Positions 53,325 to 62,284 are shown, counted from the first letter of the stretch. The stretch is DNA of 64,000 nucleotides from UBA1181 sp963619325 (GCA_963619325.1 CAVEVQ010000008.1:1-64000); one strand, 5' to 3'. Notes: generated from the sequence alone by a model not told the origin. Program-made: numbers and translations.

Positions 53325-53678
53325 CTATGAATAAAGCATCCTGCATAAAATATTATCAACTATACCTGTGGTCAACAAGGTGTCTCCTTCTATTAACGAA
53401 AGTTGCTTTAAGGGAGTTCCTTGCTTTATTTCTCTATCTTTAAATAACTGATGCACAAGGCTTTGCAAATCGACAACGAACTTTAATTGACTTTCTATCT
53501 CCTCTTTCGTGAAAGGCAAGAGAACTCCATTGTAGAATGGGGTGAAGCAAACTTCTGATTGCGTATCGGACAATTTCGCCACTTTAAGAAACCTTCCTTC
53601 ATCATCTATCTCAATATATGAATTTATATACTTCACACTTTCAGACAGATAAATCATACTGGCAGCAAATCTTCTCAT
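53325..53678 (-). CDS. Conserved hypothetical protein, last gene of dksA-lspA group
   Basis: 117 aa, not recognised. No signal peptide or transmembrane segment. Visible features: an N-terminal stretch IYLSESVKYINSYIEIDDEGRF, shown in part, and a C-terminal SLIEGDTLLTTGIVDNILCR, which could be mostly beta then helical. Codon use matches the neighbours. It follows the DUF4296 lipoprotein by 21 bases and is probably cotranscribed. Confidence 0.6.
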   Translation of the reverse strand: MRRFAASMIYLSESVKYINSYIEIDDEGRFLKVAKLSDTQSEVCFTPFYNGVLLPFTKEEIESQLKFVVDLQSLVHQLFKDREIKQGTPLKQLSLIEGDTLLTTGIVDNILCRMLYS

Positions 53679-53699
53679 CTAAGAAACTATTACATAGAA

Positions 53700-54164
53700 C
53701 TATTGCACAGTCACTAAAGTATCGGCTTTCAAGCTATCCGACAAGATACTATCCTTTTTGAGACTATCGGCAGCGAGAGAGTCAATTCTGGCAATTGCCT
53801 CTGTCTGAGCCTCTTCAGCCATTGCTTTCATCAGCGAATCTTTTTTTCCTGATAGCCTTTCGTATACTTTATTGTAGACACCTTCCCAGACATCTAAATT
53901 CTCAGTATACCACACCAAAGCAGAATCGAACTCAGCCTCCGTCACTCCATAACGTTTCAGCAACTCATAATAACAGGTATTGCGATCAAGTCCACTCGGC
54001 AGTCCTTTCAACCCTATCGAAGCATTGATTTGATAGTATTCGTACAAAATATTTTCCATCTTCCTCTCATCTATAACAGGTTTTCCATTAGAGGGATGAC
54101 ATCCTACCGACATAGCCAACACAACCAGCACGGCGACAAACAATACAGCATATTCTCTTCTCAT
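53700..54164 (-). CDS. DUF4296 lipoprotein
   Basis: 154 aa lipoprotein: hydrophobic signal and lipobox MSVGC at residue 22. The domain (about 33-125) with ENILYEYYQINASIG and YGVTEAEFDSALVWYTEN matches DUF4296, a helical domain of unknown role in Bacteroidetes envelopes. The tail is rich in Asp, Ser and Leu (DSLAADSLKKDSILSDSL). Immediately follows lspA, the enzyme that would process its own prolipoprotein. Confidence 0.82.
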   Translation of the reverse strand: MRREYAVLFVAVLVVLAMSVGCHPSNGKPVIDERKMENILYEYYQINASIGLKGLPSGLDRNTCYYELLKRYGVTEAEFDSALVWYTENLDVWEGVYNKVYERLSGKKDSLMKAMAEEAQTEAIARIDSLAADSLKKDSILSDSLKADTLVTVQ

Positions 54165-54182
54165 TTTTTTTTGTAATTAATG

Positions 54183-54863
54183 TTATTTATATTTTCTCAT
54201 TTCTACACCTCCCTTTTTCAATTCTTTTTCATCCTCTTTAAACTCCTCCTTCAAGGTCTTATTTTGGAAAATCAACATCCAGAATATGCTGACGCAAATA
54301 GCAGAATCAGCGATGTTGAAAACAGGATCAAAGAATGTGAAATGATTACCGCCTATGAAAGGAATCCACATTGGCAAAGTAGTGTCTATCAATGGGAAAT
54401 AGAGCATATCCACCACCTTCCCATAAAACCAAGTCGAATAGCCGCCATCCGTTGGGAAAGCCTCCGCGACTATGGGAAATTGACCGGAATAAGCAGGGTA
54501 ACTTGCACTGAATGTCACGCCATAAAAAACACAGTCTATAATATTGCCTAATGCGCCCGCCACTAAAGCCGCTACGCACAAAACATATCCTAAAGGAAGG
54601 TTTTTGCGGAGAATGCGATAAAGATAATAGCCCAACGCCCCCACCGCCAATATTCTAAAAACCGTCAGAATAATCTTGTTGAACAACTCCAAGCCAAACG
54701 CCATACCGTTGTTCTCGATGAAGCGAATCTGAAACCAACTAAAAACCTCGACCGACTCTCCCAAAAAGAAATGTGTCTTTACATAGACCTTTACAATCTG
54801 ATCCACCACTACGATGAGTGCCAACAAGGCAAAAGCAGCGATAGTCTTTTCTCTCCGTGTCAT
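54183..54863 (-). CDS. lspA: Lipoprotein signal peptidase
   Basis: 226 aa from ATG 54863; inner-membrane aspartyl protease with four hydrophobic segments. VVDQIVKVYV near the N-terminus, RFIENNGMAFG, GALGNIIDCVFYG and FNIADSAICVS contain the conserved motifs with the catalytic Asp pair. It is longer than E. coli LspA (164 aa) because of a loop of about 45 residues before FNIADS, usual for Bacteroidetes. The frame overlaps the dksA-like gene if extended upstream. Confidence 0.94.
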   Translation of the reverse strand: MTRREKTIAAFALLALIVVVDQIVKVYVKTHFFLGESVEVFSWFQIRFIENNGMAFGLELFNKIILTVFRILAVGALGYYLYRILRKNLPLGYVLCVAALVAGALGNIIDCVFYGVTFSASYPAYSGQFPIVAEAFPTDGGYSTWFYGKVVDMLYFPLIDTTLPMWIPFIGGNHFTFFDPVFNIADSAICVSIFWMLIFQNKTLKEEFKEDEKELKKGGVEMRKYK

Positions 54864-54906
54864 CTTTCGATTTCGTATTTCGTTGGTTACTAAATTATTA
54901 CAAATA

Positions 54907-55287
54907 TTATTTTTTCCCTTTTTCTTTTGACTCAACACTTAAAGTGGCATGAGGGACAGCCAATAAACGCTCTTTCGGAATGAGCTTCCCCGTCACTCTA
55001 TCTATTCCGTAAGTCTTATTTTCAATACGAACCAAAGCGGCCTCTAAGTGCTGTATAAACTTCATCTGACGCTGAGCTAAGCGACCAGATTCTTCTTTCG
55101 TGGCATTTACCGCACCCTCGTCCAATAGTTTCAAAGTAGGCGACGTATCAGCCACGTCATTACCATCAACACTCGCCATGCTATTCCTAAAAATCTCATA
55201 GTCACGCTTTGCCGCAGCCAATTTTTCAAGGATTACCCCCTTGAACATCTCTAACTCCTCGTCAGAATACCGTGTTTTCTCTGCCAT
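54907..55287 (-). CDS. TraR/DksA-family protein without cysteines
   Basis: 126 aa. N-terminal coiled-coil (to about 85) with NDVADTSPTL near the tip, then the globular region ENKTYGIDRVTGKLIPKERLLAVPHATL, shown as NKTYGIDRVTGK and KERLLAVPHATL. DksA proteins normally have a Cys4 zinc finger here; this one has no cysteine at all, the place usually held by Cys after YGI being Asp. It probably still enters the RNA polymerase secondary channel. Linked to lspA, as in many Bacteroidetes. Confidence 0.88.
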   Translation of the reverse strand: MAEKTRYSDEELEMFKGVILEKLAAAKRDYEIFRNSMASVDGNDVADTSPTLKLLDEGAVNATKEESGRLAQRQMKFIQHLEAALVRIENKTYGIDRVTGKLIPKERLLAVPHATLSVESKEKGKK

Positions 55288-55325
55288 AGATTTTAAGTGT
55301 ATTTTACATTAGTTTTTGCGATGTG

Positions 55326-55357
55326 CGAATATAGTTAAAAATCTTGTTTCTACAAAA
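55326..55357 (-). promoter_or_regulatory. Promoter of dksA-lspA operon
   Basis: Minus-strand TTTTTG (complement starting 55353), 19 bases, TATATTCG (complement of 55326-55333). It abuts the trp operon terminator. Confidence 0.65.
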
Positions 55358-55359
55358 AG

Positions 55360-55404
55360 GACGACGAGACGCACAACAGAAAAACTGGCATGCATCTCGT
55401 CATC
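55360..55404 (-). terminator. Terminator of trp operon
   Basis: 14-bp stem with two G-U pairs between GACGACGAGACGCA and TGCATCTCGTCATC, 17-base loop, then CTTTTTG on the minus strand. Confidence 0.75.
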
Positions 55405-55425
55405 ATATTTTCTCTTCACCAAACT

Positions 55426-56199
55426 TTAATGCTTCAAGTTGTCAATCAACTTGGCAACTGCATCTTTGATAGTTGGCTGCTCGGACAAGCATTTTACAAA
55501 AGCACTTCCGATGATCGCTCCTCTTGAATATCTGCAGGCAGCGTCGTATGTCTCCTTGTTTGAAACGCCGAAACCTACGAGGGTCGGATTCTTCAACTTC
55601 ATGTCTGAGATACGCTTGAAATAGGCTTGTTTTTCTTCATTGAAACTCTTCTGCGCACCTGTTGTAGAAGCAGAAGAGACCATATAGACAAAACCCGTGC
55701 TGATGTCGTCGATTTGGCGGATACGCTCATCGGTCGTCTCTGGCGTAACTAACAAGATGAATTTGATACCATATCTCTCGGCAATTGGCTTATACTGTGC
55801 TTCATACTCTTCCAATGGAATATCTGGAATGATGAAACCATCCACACCCACTTCTGCGGCCTTTTTGCAATACTCCTCAAAGCCGTATTGCATAGCCGTA
55901 TTGAGGTAACCCATCAAAATCAATGGCATATCCGTAACTTTGCGTATGTCTTTCAACTGCTCGAAAAGAACTTTCTGTGACATTCCATTGTTCAACGCTT
56001 TCTGGCTACTGGCCTGGATCACAGGTCCGTCCGCCATCGGGTCGGAAAAAGGCACACCGATTTCAATCATGTTCACACCCGCCGCATCCAGCTCTTTAAT
56101 AACCTCTACCGTACTATCCAACATCGGATAACCCGCTGTGAAATAGACTGACAATAAATTTCCTTTGTTCTCTGAAAATAGTTTTGCTATTCTATCCAT
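55426..56199 (-). CDS. trpA: Tryptophan synthase alpha chain
   Basis: 257 aa TIM-barrel. IEIGVPFSDPMADGPVIQ (catalytic Glu and Asp region, near 46-64) and GFVYMVSSASTTGAQ are diagnostic. Cleaves indole-3-glycerol phosphate to indole for TrpB. Last gene of the operon, far from trpB, which is first. Confidence 0.96.
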   Translation of the reverse strand: MDRIAKLFSENKGNLLSVYFTAGYPMLDSTVEVIKELDAAGVNMIEIGVPFSDPMADGPVIQASSQKALNNGMSQKVLFEQLKDIRKVTDMPLILMGYLNTAMQYGFEEYCKKAAEVGVDGFIIPDIPLEEYEAQYKPIAERYGIKFILLVTPETTDERIRQIDDISTGFVYMVSSASTTGAQKSFNEEKQAYFKRISDMKLKNPTLVGFGVSNKETYDAACRYSRGAIIGSAFVKCLSEQPTIKDAVAKLIDNLKH

Positions 56200-56236
56200 A
56201 TCTGTTAGTTTTTTATTTCTAATTTAAATTCTGACT

Positions 56237-56860
56237 TTAACGTACCAACTGAAACATCGTTTTCAATCGGTCTACATCTTTCAGTGCAGGTGAAATCTCA
56301 AAACGACTGTTCAAGTCAATTCCCAACATCTTCTGGTGTCTAAAAGATTTCACATCCTCTGCATCCTCTTCAGATAAACCTCCACTGAGCAAGAAAGGTA
56401 ACTCTCCGTGGTAATGGCTCAAAACCTTCCAATCGAACTTGCAACCCGTGCCTCCGTAGCTTTTCGTTTTCGTATCGAATAGTAAACAATCACAAACCGA
56501 CTGGTACTCTTCGCACTTATTTAAATCATCCTCAAAGTTTATACCAAAGGCCTTCATAACGAATAATCCTTTGTTTTTCAGACTGTTGCATAATTCTATG
56601 GATTCGTCTCCATGGAGTTGGACACCATCCAAATGAAACAGGTTTACGATTCTGAGAATCTGCTCTTCGGTATAATTGACGAAAACACCGATTTTCTTTG
56701 TTTTTCCAAAACTGAAATTCAACACCTCGCTCATCTCTTCCGGCACATAGCGAGGAGACTTCGGATAAAAGATCAGACCCAAAAAATCGGGGTCCAAAGC
56801 CAGGACTTCTCGAATATTCTGCTCGTCGCGCATGCCACACACTTTTATCAATGTCTTCAT
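56237..56860 (-). CDS. trpF: Phosphoribosylanthranilate isomerase
   Basis: 207 aa TIM-barrel. IKVCGMRDEQNI near the N-terminus carries the catalytic Cys; KIGVFVNYTEEQI, VQLHGDES and a terminal GIDLNSRFE (catalytic Asp) follow. Stand-alone, not fused to TrpC. Confidence 0.95.
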   Translation of the reverse strand: MKTLIKVCGMRDEQNIREVLALDPDFLGLIFYPKSPRYVPEEMSEVLNFSFGKTKKIGVFVNYTEEQILRIVNLFHLDGVQLHGDESIELCNSLKNKGLFVMKAFGINFEDDLNKCEEYQSVCDCLLFDTKTKSYGGTGCKFDWKVLSHYHGELPFLLSGGLSEEDAEDVKSFRHQKMLGIDLNSRFEISPALKDVDRLKTMFQLVR

Positions 56861-56879
56861 GTTTTTACTGTTTTGAGGC

Positions 56880-57674
56880 TTACTGATTTTGAAGATGTTT
56901 CACCTGCTCAATAAACCGTTTCAGCGACAATGGAGGGTTCTCCGTTTTCATAAAATTCTCACCCATCAAGAAGCCCCGAAAGCCCTCCTTCCTAAGCATG
57001 GCAACGGTATCTGGCATAGAAATTCCACTTTCCGAGATTTTGAGGAAATCGTCAGGGATTTCATGGCAAAGACGGATGGAAGCCTCTAAGTCAACCTCAA
57101 AAGTCTTCAGGTTGCGGTTGTTTATGCCCACCACATCAATATTCTCATCAATATGGTCGGTTTCTCCGTTCTCGTGAAGTTCGAGAAGTGTTTCCATACC
57201 TAACTCATGTGTTTTTCTCGCGAGACGCATACACTCATCCGTTGAGAGAACGGAAGCGATAAGCAATACAATATCGGCGCCACACCCTTTCGCCATCGTC
57301 AACTGATATTCATCTACGATGAATTCTTTGAAGAGTAGTGGCAAATTGACTTTCGAACGCACCGCCAACATATCCTCATAGCCTCCTGCAAAGAACTTTT
57401 TGTCTTGCAAAATAGAAACTCCACTCGCCCCATTCTCCTCGTAACCAGGAATAATCACAGAAGGATCGGCCTCCTCCTTTATATATCCTTTAGAAGGGGA
57501 TTTTCGCTTGAACTCCGAAATGATTCCCGTATCAGACAACTCCAAACTTTTCCGCATAGAGTTGCATTTTCTTGAGAAAAAGGGCTGTCGTTCCCAATAA
57601 GACTCGTTGTACTGCGCCTTCAACGCTTTCAACTCCTCTATTTTGTTGGCTACTATCGTATCTAAATAACTCAT
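56880..57674 (-). CDS. trpC: Indole-3-glycerol-phosphate synthase
   Basis: 264 aa from ATG 57674 (a TTG at 57680 is possible). IISEFKRKSPSKG near residue 55, LFKEFIVDEYQ, VGINNRNLKTFEVD and SESGIS form the active site. Separate from TrpF. Confidence 0.95.
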   Translation of the reverse strand: MSYLDTIVANKIEELKALKAQYNESYWERQPFFSRKCNSMRKSLELSDTGIISEFKRKSPSKGYIKEEADPSVIIPGYEENGASGVSILQDKKFFAGGYEDMLAVRSKVNLPLLFKEFIVDEYQLTMAKGCGADIVLLIASVLSTDECMRLARKTHELGMETLLELHENGETDHIDENIDVVGINNRNLKTFEVDLEASIRLCHEIPDDFLKISESGISMPDTVAMLRKEGFRGFLMGENFMKTENPPLSLKRFIEQVKHLQNQ

Positions 57675-57699
57675 AGTCAATGAATTTAATCAGACTAAA

Positions 57700-58695
57700 T
57701 CACGAATTGACGGCAATGAATTTCTTCAATGTCTCAAGAGCCTTTCCACTTTCAATGGTCTCGAGAGCCTCTGCCAAACAGTCGTCTATGCTCTTCGACT
57801 GATTGATAGTATGGATAGCGAAACCTGCGTTGGCGACAACACAATTCTTCTGAGCTACAGAAGCGGTGTTTGACAAAACACTATCAAAAATCTGCTTGGC
57901 ATCCTCCGCCGTGTTGCCTCCGTAAATATCGGATTGAGCGATGCGCTTCAGACCCAACTGCTCAGGTGTAATCACTTTCTCGCTGCTGTTGGTAGAAACC
58001 TTGAAATCACTGGTCAAGGAGATTTCATCGTAACCATCCAAACTCGTTACAACGCCATAGTTCACATTCAATGTTTGGAACACGTTGGTGTAGAGCCTCA
58101 ACTGGTTGAGGTCTGCTGTTCCAAGCAACTGATTAGCTGGCCGGCAAGGATTCACCAACGGACCCAGCAAATTGAACACCGTACGAAACTGTAGACTCTT
58201 GCGGATGCCAGCCACACTCTTCAATGCCGGAGTGAACAAAGGGGCGTGCATGTATGCCATTCCACACTCTTCAATGGAACGCTTCAACTGACTTTCATCC
58301 GTTGTGAACTTCACGCCGTGCAGTTCCATCACATTGCTGGCGCCGCTCACTGATGAAGCTCCATAGTTGCCGTGTTTCGCGACCTTGTAGCCTGCAGCCG
58401 CCACAACGACACATGAGCAGGTGGAGATATTGAACGTGTTCTTACCATCACCACCCGTACCAACAATATCGATAGGGTTATAGGCTGAAAAATCTAATGG
58501 TTTCTGTGTGTCGATCAACGCCTGGCGAAAACCGACCAGCTCCTCTACAGAGATATCGCGCATACGAAATACAGAGAGCAAAGCGGCCACTTGCGTGTCG
58601 GGATAGACTCCCTTCGTTATATTGGACAAGAGTTCGGTCGCCTCGCTACGAGTCAACTCTTCCCTACAGAACAATTTTTCTAATATCTGCTTCAT
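57700..58695 (-). CDS. trpD: Anthranilate phosphoribosyltransferase
   Basis: 331 aa enzyme adding PRPP-derived ribose phosphate to anthranilate. DIVGTGGDGKNTFNIST near 78, KHGNYGASSVSGASNVME near 107 and the VNPCRPANQLLG segment are family signatures. Not fused to TrpG. Confidence 0.95.
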   Translation of the reverse strand: MKQILEKLFCREELTRSEATELLSNITKGVYPDTQVAALLSVFRMRDISVEELVGFRQALIDTQKPLDFSAYNPIDIVGTGGDGKNTFNISTCSCVVVAAAGYKVAKHGNYGASSVSGASNVMELHGVKFTTDESQLKRSIEECGMAYMHAPLFTPALKSVAGIRKSLQFRTVFNLLGPLVNPCRPANQLLGTADLNQLRLYTNVFQTLNVNYGVVTSLDGYDEISLTSDFKVSTNSSEKVITPEQLGLKRIAQSDIYGGNTAEDAKQIFDSVLSNTASVAQKNCVVANAGFAIHTINQSKSIDDCLAEALETIESGKALETLKKFIAVNS

Positions 58696-58710
58696 ATTGA
58701 TTCCTTTCGA

Positions 58711-59274
58711 TTAGAGTTTCAAAAAATTACCGACAATGACCTTCCCATCAGGTGTCAGCACCGATTCCGGATGGAACTGAATGCCATGGATGTCTAACGA
58801 ACGATGGCGTACAGCCATGATCTGCCCTTCTTTGCTGACAGCCGTAATCTCTAAATCCTGAGAGAGATTCTTGTCATCAATCACCCACGAGTGATATCGG
58901 CCAACGGGAAACTCCTTGGGCAAGCCATCAAAAATGGGATCCTGTGCAACAATGTCCACCGGCGTCTGCACCCCATGGAACACATGACTCAAGTTCGTCA
59001 GTTTTGACCCAAAAGCCTCACCAATTGCCTGATGCCCCAAGCAGACACCCAGCATGCTTTTTTTGCCTGCGTAGGTGCGAATCACATCCAACAACAAACC
59101 CGCCTCCGAGGGGATCCCAGGTCCCGGAGAAAGAATGATTTTATCATATTTCTCCAAATCTTCCAAATTGAACTGGTCGTTACGAATCACATCAACCTCC
59201 GCACCCAATTCCTCTACTAAATGACGGAGATTGTATGTAAACGAGTCATAATTATCAATAATTACTACTTTCAT
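58711..59274 (-). CDS. trpG: Anthranilate synthase component II (glutaminase)
   Basis: 187 aa class I glutamine amidotransferase. GVCLGHQAIGE near residue 78 holds the catalytic Cys and HGIQFHPESVLTPDG near 165 the His/Glu. Provides ammonia to TrpE; may be shared with p-aminobenzoate synthesis (not testable here). Confidence 0.94.
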   Translation of the reverse strand: MKVVIIDNYDSFTYNLRHLVEELGAEVDVIRNDQFNLEDLEKYDKIILSPGPGIPSEAGLLLDVIRTYAGKKSMLGVCLGHQAIGEAFGSKLTNLSHVFHGVQTPVDIVAQDPIFDGLPKEFPVGRYHSWVIDDKNLSQDLEITAVSKEGQIMAVRHRSLDIHGIQFHPESVLTPDGKVIVGNFLKL

Positions 59275-59289
59275 AAATTTTAATCTTTG

Positions 59290-60684
59290 TTAAATTGTCT
59301 CCGCCACAACGATGGCTTTCTTCAACGCACCTAATTTATTATTCACCTCCTGCAATTCATATTCCTCGTCGCCCTTTGCAACGATGCCGCCTCCTGCCTG
59401 GAACCACAATTCGTTATTTCGGCTCACGAACGTACGGATCGTTATGGCTTGATTGAGGGATCCATCGAAACAGATTGTGCCGACACATCCTCCATAGGCT
59501 CCACGGTTATGAGGCTCGATTTCGCTAATCAGCTGCATTGCACGCACTTTAGGTGCTCCGCTCAACGTACCGGCAGGGAATGTATCTATAAACGCCTTCA
59601 CTGGATCTGACTCCGCCTTCATATCACCACTGACACGACTCACCAAGTGGATGACATGACTATAGAACTGCGCCTCTTTGTAGAAGTCCACTTTCACATG
59701 ACTGCAGTTACGACTTAGGTCGTTTCTTGCCAAATCGACCAACATGACGTGTTCCTCGTTCTCTTTTGGATTAGCCAAAAGAGCCGCCGCCAAGCGTTCG
59801 TCTTCAGCCTTGTCGCCTGTTCGTTTCGTCGTTCCCGCAATAGGATCTATGTAAGCGCGGCCATCCTCAATACGGCAATGCGTTTCAGGGGATGAACCCA
59901 ATATTCTAAATCCGCCGAAATCAAAATAAAACAAGTATGGGGATGGATTAATGCTTCTCAACGCACGATAAAGTTTGAAGTCATCTCCCTTATATTTCTG
60001 GATGAAACGGCGAGACAACACGATTTGGAAGACATCGCCACGCAAGCAGTGGGCTATTCCCTTTCTAATATTCGCCTTATGTTCTTCATCGGTCAAAGTG
60101 CTATAGGTCTGCCCTATTGTCTGGAACGCATATTCCGTAGGCTGCCCCCCTTTGATTTTCTGCTCCAACCAGTCTAAACGACTCTCTTCGCCCTCTTCCA
60201 ACAACTCCAAAAGCACCATCTCGTGTTTGAAATCATTGAAAACAACGATATACTTGAACAAGATGTAGCAAACGTCGGGCGCGTCGTTTATCTCTGCCTT
60301 GCTATCCTTAACCGGAATACCCTCGAAATAGCGAACGGCATTGAAGGTGGTGTAGCCCCTCAATCCAGCGTAGTGGGCATATTCGCCAGTCACCTCGAAC
60401 GCTTTCAGAAACTCGTTGATGGCCGCATCCACGCCAAAAGTCTTTGAAATATCGTGATGAGACTCTTTCTTATCAGGAAAGATAGAAACCGACTTTCCGT
60501 GGGCCACAGACACACTGGCAATCGGACAAATGGCGACGAATGAACGGTTGTTCTCACTTCCGTGATAGTCGGAACTCTCCATCAAAGAACTCTGAGAGTA
60601 GAGGTCTCGCAATTTCAGATAGGTGCTTACAGGCGTATGGAGGTCGCCCAACATTGTCCTGCTATTTACCTTATATTTATACAT
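59290..60684 (-). CDS. trpE: Anthranilate synthase component I
   Basis: 464 aa chorismate-using enzyme. N-terminal SLMESSDYH contains the LxES tryptophan feedback site; the C-terminal half has DPIAGTTKRTGDKAEDE, LVDLARNDLSR, FPAGTLSGAPKVRAM and ITIRTF. Feedback inhibition by Trp is therefore likely in addition to attenuation of the operon. Confidence 0.95.
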   Translation of the reverse strand: MYKYKVNSRTMLGDLHTPVSTYLKLRDLYSQSSLMESSDYHGSENNRSFVAICPIASVSVAHGKSVSIFPDKKESHHDISKTFGVDAAINEFLKAFEVTGEYAHYAGLRGYTTFNAVRYFEGIPVKDSKAEINDAPDVCYILFKYIVVFNDFKHEMVLLELLEEGEESRLDWLEQKIKGGQPTEYAFQTIGQTYSTLTDEEHKANIRKGIAHCLRGDVFQIVLSRRFIQKYKGDDFKLYRALRSINPSPYLFYFDFGGFRILGSSPETHCRIEDGRAYIDPIAGTTKRTGDKAEDERLAAALLANPKENEEHVMLVDLARNDLSRNCSHVKVDFYKEAQFYSHVIHLVSRVSGDMKAESDPVKAFIDTFPAGTLSGAPKVRAMQLISEIEPHNRGAYGGCVGTICFDGSLNQAITIRTFVSRNNELWFQAGGGIVAKGDEEYELQEVNNKLGALKKAIVVAETI

Positions 60685-60705
60685 ATTCTGATTCTGTTTA
60701 TAAGA

Positions 60706-61899
60706 TTAGAAACGGTCTGCGAAATAGGTTGAGAATGTGTTCATATCTTTATCACCACGTCCCGAGACAGTGACAACCACCACATCAGTTGGTTTGAATG
60801 TCATTTTCTTCAGCGTGGCCAACGCATGTGAACTTTCAATGGCAGGGATGATTCCTTCCAAACGGGAAAGATTCCAAGCCGCATCCATTGCCTCGTCGTC
60901 GTTGATGGAGAAGACCTCTGCACGACCCGTCTTAGCCAGATGGCAGTGAAGTGGACCGATACCAGGGTAGTCTAATCCTGCCGAGATTGAGTAAGGTTCA
61001 ACAATCTGACCATCTTCCGTCTGCATCACGAGAATCTTGCTTCCATGGAGAACACCCAATCTACCCAAATGAATAGTTGCAGCACTCTCGCCCGACTCTA
61101 TTCCATGTCCGCCAGCCTCTGCTTCTACGAGTTTCACGTCTTCATCGTCTAAGTAGTGGTAGAAAGTACCCGCCGCGTTGCTACCACCACCTACGCAGGC
61201 TATCAAATAGTCGGGATTCTCTCTCCCCTCTTGCTCTTTCAGCTGTTTCTTAATCTCGGCACTGATAACAGACTGAAAACGAGCCACCATATCCGGATAC
61301 GGATCCGGTCCCACAACAGAGCCAATAATATAGAAAGTATTTGAAGGATTGCAGCACCAATCGCGGATAGCCTCGTTAGTGGCGTCCTTTAACGTTTTGT
61401 TACCGGAAGTAACTGGAACGACCTTTGCGCCGAGCATCTTCATTCGTTGCACATTCAAGAACTGACGTTTCACATCGGTCTCTCCCATATAAACCACGCA
61501 CTCCAAGTTCATCAATGCACAAACCGTTGCCGTAGCCACACCATGTTGCCCTGCGCCCGTCTCTGCCACGATTCGCGTCTTTCCCATACGTTTAGCCAAG
61601 AGAATCTGTCCTAAGGCATTGTTCAACTTGTGCGCACCTGTATGGCACAAATCCTCACGTTTGAGGTAGACACGCGCACCCACCTGCTCGGATAGGCGGC
61701 TTGCGAAATAGAGTGGCGTTGGACGACCCACATAATCATGGAGCAGCTGATTGAACTGCTCCTGAAAATCAGGTTCTTCCATGATTCTAAGGTAGCTAGC
61801 CTTCAAGTCTTTCACACATTTGTAAAGAATCTCAGGGACGTAGGCTCCACCAAACTCACCGTAGTAGCCTCTCTCGTTAACATCATACTTCTTTGCCAT
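60706..61899 (-). CDS. trpB: Tryptophan synthase beta chain
   Basis: 397 aa PLP enzyme joining indole with serine. KREDLCHTGAHKLNNALGQ near residue 80-98 (partly shown) carries the PLP Lys; CVGGGSNAAG binds phosphate; YSISAGLDYPGIGP and terminal SGRGDKD follow. The canonical TrpB1 form. First gene of the operon, 47 bases downstream of the attenuator stem. Confidence 0.96.
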   Translation of the reverse strand: MAKKYDVNERGYYGEFGGAYVPEILYKCVKDLKASYLRIMEEPDFQEQFNQLLHDYVGRPTPLYFASRLSEQVGARVYLKREDLCHTGAHKLNNALGQILLAKRMGKTRIVAETGAGQHGVATATVCALMNLECVVYMGETDVKRQFLNVQRMKMLGAKVVPVTSGNKTLKDATNEAIRDWCCNPSNTFYIIGSVVGPDPYPDMVARFQSVISAEIKKQLKEQEGRENPDYLIACVGGGSNAAGTFYHYLDDEDVKLVEAEAGGHGIESGESAATIHLGRLGVLHGSKILVMQTEDGQIVEPYSISAGLDYPGIGPLHCHLAKTGRAEVFSINDDEAMDAAWNLSRLEGIIPAIESSHALATLKKMTFKPTDVVVVTVSGRGDKDMNTFSTYFADRF

Positions 61900-61945
61900 A
61901 GTATTTATAGTTTATTTTTTTCAAATCATCATAGATAAACCTATC

Positions 61946-61982
61946 AAAAAAAAGCCCATCGTGAGTACGACGGGCTTTTTTA
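61946..61982 (-). terminator. trp operon attenuator (leader terminator)
   Basis: Minus-strand stem GCCCGTCG/CGATGGGC (one G-U) with loop TACTCA, extended by A/T pairs and followed by T8. Core is 61954-61975. The loop-side TACTCAC can alternatively pair with GTGAGTA overlapping the stop codon of the leader peptide, giving the mutually exclusive antiterminator. On the plus strand it also has T6, so weak bidirectional use is possible. Confidence 0.85.
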
Positions 61983-62010
61983 AATCATTGCTTTAATACA
62001 AAAACGAGCG

Positions 62011-62061
62011 TTACTCACAAATTTGAATTTGCAAGCGCCACCACCAAAAGTTATTTTGCAT
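62011..62061 (-). CDS. trpL: trp leader peptide
   Basis: 16-residue peptide MQNNFWWWRLQIQICE with three consecutive TGG codons (6-8), ending 29 bases before the terminator hairpin. With low charged tRNA-Trp the ribosome would stall at the Trp codons and leave GTGAGTA free to pair with the terminator loop side, allowing read-through into trpB; with ample Trp it would reach the stop codon, cover GTGAGTA and let the terminator form. Start codon ATG, 37 bases after the predicted transcription start. Confidence 0.88.
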   Translation of the reverse strand: MQNNFWWWRLQIQICE

Positions 62062-62104
62062 TATTGCTATCATATTTACTGATATTTTCTTTTTTCCCTT
62101 AGAG

Positions 62105-62134
62105 TCAACATACTAAAAAGTCGACAGTGCAAAA
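62105..62134 (-). promoter_or_regulatory. Promoter of trp operon
   Basis: Minus-strand TTTTTG (complement starting 62130), 17 bases, TATGTTGA (complement of 62105-62112). TSS near 62098, so the leader to trpB is about 200 bases. The rest of 61900-62307 holds only the attenuator, the leader peptide and the promoter of the next gene. Confidence 0.6.
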
Positions 62135-62276
62135 ATGATAGATTTTTAGGAAATAGCAAAAAGAAATGCAGATTTTTTACTCATAATTTCAAGCTCAAGT
62201 TCAATGATAACACACCAAGACAGTCATTCTTCCACAAATTGGCCAAGCACATACCCTTGGAAACTCAAAATTGTTG

Positions 62277-62284
62277 TACCTTTC
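62277..62284 (+). promoter_or_regulatory. -7 box for AAA-ATPase gene
   Basis: TACCTTTC with TTG at 62256-62258 (spacer 18), 23 bases ahead of ATG 62308. Confidence 0.4.

Noticed and set aside
53138..53359. 73-codon minus-strand frame
   Set aside because: Overlaps the rpsO promoter and has no recognisable features.
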